This document shows positions 62,380 to 64,000 of a DNA stretch of 64,000 nucleotides, piece after piece; position 1 is the stretch's first letter; each line of letters begins with the position of its first letter. A program made the translations under genes and the position numbers. The notes below the pieces were generated by a model, which was given only the letters and a program-made list of their open reading frames with translations, was not told the DNA's origin and made no database searches. Source of the DNA: Isoetes taiwanensis (Eukaryota > Streptophyta > Lycopodiopsida > Isoetales > Isoetaceae); contig JAJEKV010000486.1 of assembly GCA_021234155.1 (NCBI GenBank), positions 110,553 to 174,552 on the forward strand. The letters are read 5' to 3'.

Positions 62380-63600
62380 TGCCAACCGATGTGGACTTCA
62401 AGGAGGTGTGGGAAAGCCTCTCAAAGGAAGCCGAAGGATAAAGGGGGGAAGCCTTCAAGCATTATAAGAAGGAAGGCAGCCTGTTGTATCACAAGCATAA
62501 GTTGTGTGTGCCGAATCATCGGGGAATAAAGGAAGCTAATTCTTCATGACACACATAACAGCCCAATAGCGGGGCATCTTTGGCTTCATGAAGACCTATT
62601 TCAAGATTCAAGTAGTTACCGGCGGGAATGAAGAGGCGGATAGCTGCATATATCCGGGATTACCCGATTATGTCGCCAGACCTAAAGCGGAACAACAGAT
62701 TCAGTGCTTTAGAGCCATTGGGGGTACCAAATGCGAAGTGGGAGGTCATAAGCATGGATTTCATTCGGGGCTCCTAGAACTCTTGAGGCAGGATGCATTG
62801 ATGGTTGTCGTGTAGACAAGTTATCTAAGATAGCACATTTTGTGCCTTGCAGAACCTCGACACCGCGTGGAATCTTGCCAAGTTATTTTGTAAGGGAGAT
62901 TTTTAGACTCCATGGCATGCCTTCGGGGAGATAATCTCGATAGAGATTCTAAGTTTATGAGTGCCTTTTGGCGGGATCTCTTTAGCACCATTAGGGCAAG
63001 CTCTCCATGAGCGGCATATCATCCCAACGGATGGCTTAAACCGGAGAAGGGCGAATCGGATCATTGAAGACATGCTTGAAGCTATGTGTGGAACAAAGCG
63101 GTCCAAGTGGGATGAAAGTACATCCACTTGGTGGTCGCCTACAATAGTGCCAAGCAAGAGTCATCTCGGATGTCTCGTTTATGGTAAATGCAAAGTGCAG
63201 TCTTAACCCGGGATACAGCACAATCACATTCGAGAAGGTGGAAGTATCAGCGAATGTTAGGGATATCGGCGGCTAGTGGAAGAAGTAAGGGGGTTACTTA
63301 TTGGCAGCAAAAATTAGAAGAAGAGTGTGGCCCAGAGCAAGCGGGGCGTAAGAGAGTTCAAGGTAGGCGATAAGCGTTTGGTTGAAGATCAAGGTGAAGC
63401 AAGCCAAGCTTGGATTGGGAGTTGTAAGCTTGCCCCTAGGTGGGCTGGTCCGTTCAAGATGCGGAGAGTGGGCTCTCAAGCCTACAAGTTGGATCTTCCA
63501 GGCCCATCTCAAAGTTCACAAGGTCTTCCCGTAAGTTTATTAAAAGGCACAATCCTAACCACGAGGAGGTTTTGGATACTCCAACCTTGTTGGAAATGGC
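62380..63600 (+). pseudogene. Integrase of Gypsy-3
   Basis: HYKKEGSLLYHKHKLCVP, HDTHNSPIAGH and MKTYFKIQ (62,460-62,615) mark the zinc domain. KWEVISMDFIRG (62,739) holds the first D, then KLSKIAHFVPCR; SEWDESTSTWW-like and FKVGDKRLVEDQGEASQAWI; LAPRWAGPFKMRRVGSQAYK then LDLPG (63,430-63,500) is the GPF-type C-terminal module. Frames are broken. Confidence 0.78.
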
Positions 63601-63604
63601 GGAG

Positions 63605-63821
63605 AGCAAAGTAGAAATAGTGCACGAATTACTTCTTGATGCAAGTCATTCAAAGAAGACTAGGAGGTCTCAGTTCCTCAATATTTGGTTAAGTGGAAGC
63701 ACTGGAAGATGGAAGACATGGGTATTGAAGCAAGATTTGGAGAAGCAATACGAGTTTATGAAGGGTTTGATGGAGTGTCGTCTCAGACTTGAGTGCATTT
63801 GGAGCTTGCCAGGTGGTTAGC
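63605..63821 (+). pseudogene. Integrase C-terminal chromodomain of Gypsy-3
   Basis: ELLLDASHSKKTRRSQFLNI in one frame and VPQYLVKWKHWKMED in the next, then TWVLKQDLEKQYEFMKGLME. It is the same YLVKWK...WV..DL pattern as in Gypsy-1, so the chromodomain is a lineage trait. The pol stop is at about 63,821. Confidence 0.82.
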
Positions 63822-64000
63822 TAGTATATTTGTTAGTTAGCCTTAAGCTTGGCTATGCATTCTAGTTAGTAGAGGTGCATGTGCAGGTATGAATCGTGTG
63901 GGCGATGATGCTGGGAATCACATGCTTTAGGGCATTCTCACAAGCCTGCGCACCAAGAGGTGCACATGACCATTAGGGTCATGTGAGTGAGGAAAATGAG
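63822..64000 (+). other. Start of Gypsy-3 3' untranslated region
   Basis: No gene. GGTGCATGTGCAGG and AGAGGTGCACATGACC with GGTCATGTGAGTG give short inverted repeats. The 3' LTR lies outside the window. Confidence 0.5.

Larger units (their letters stand above)
53214..64000 (+). mobile_element. Gypsy-3: chromovirus carrying an H3-like gene, right end outside window
   Basis: A 5' LTR (53,214-54,850) with ends TGTGACG/CGTCACA, a PBS, an H3-variant ORF, accessory ORF2, gag, protease, RT, RNase H, integrase and chromodomain in the same order as Gypsy-1. It is inserted into Gypsy-2 integrase of copy B (after GTGGAGTAAG). Because it lacks the kinase/hAT segment, it shows the basic plan of the lineage, with about 8.3 kb from LTR end to chromodomain before frame correction. 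The LTR sequence differs clearly from that of Gypsy-1, so the two belong to separate families that share the accessory genes. Confidence 0.9.

Overview
The window is repeat-rich nuclear DNA of a large-genome land plant. The grounds are nested Ty3/gypsy and Ty1/copia LTR elements with plant-type priming sites (complementary to initiator tRNA-Met), a hAT transposon, a Mutator-like MITE, LINE fragments with zinc-knuckle tails, and host exon scraps with plant-like kinase motifs. A fern, lycophyte or similar plant is my guess; nothing here proves the clade. No intact host gene, tRNA, rRNA or CRISPR array is present.

Layout. (1) 1-2.6 kb: AT-rich DNA with a tandem array of hairpin units bounded by GGATCACACCA / TGGTGTGATCC. 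(2) 2.6-8.0 kb: a decayed Ty3/gypsy element with two RNase H domains, one before and one after the reverse transcriptase. (3) 8.0-10.6 kb: no gene seen. (4) 10.7-12.4 kb: a LINE 3' half with an (ATT)n tail. (5) 12.4-12.75 kb: a kinase-like host fragment, cut at 12,746 and continuing at 41,170. The cut is a Ty1/copia element (minus strand, 12,747-41,169) flanked by the 5-bp duplication TCTAC. (6) Inside the left (3') LTR of that copia element sits a 21.6-kb Ty3/gypsy chromovirus, called Gypsy-1 (13,096-34,727), which itself contains a kinase/coiled-coil/zinc-finger segment and a hAT transposon. (7) The copia body (35.0-40.6 kb) is split by a second LINE. (8) 38,804-46,050 is tandemly duplicated as 46,051-53,212; each copy holds copia 5' parts and LTR, host DNA, a 9-bp-TSD MITE and an internally deleted gypsy element (Gypsy-2). 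(9) Copy B is cut at 53,213 by Gypsy-3, a relative of Gypsy-1 that runs off the right edge.

The most exciting content is in Gypsy-1 and Gypsy-3. Between the primer-binding site and gag, both carry an extra gene for a histone H3 variant: an N-terminus starting MARTKQ (Gypsy-3 keeps MARTKQTYRK, so the H3 K4 and K9 contexts), a very long lysine/acidic tail, and a C-terminal H3 histone fold (REIKHF/KEIRHF, PF..LVRE, AIHAK..VTLMQKD). A second accessory ORF, not recognised but collinear in both elements, follows. In Gypsy-1 each accessory ORF is preceded by its own promoter-like module (paired GTCTC...GAGAC hairpins, then CTATAAATAGA about 100 bp before the ATG). The same elements end pol with a chromodomain, a reader of histone H3 tails. 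An element that encodes both an H3-like histone and an H3-reading integrase is, as far as I know, undescribed; I infer a role in marking or choosing chromatin.

A caution applies throughout. When the two copies of the duplicated segment are compared by eye, nearly every difference in the LTR falls on a CAG or CTG (CWG) trinucleotide. This looks like base-calling error at CHG-methylated sites, so many frameshifts and stops reported here may be assembly artefacts rather than real decay.
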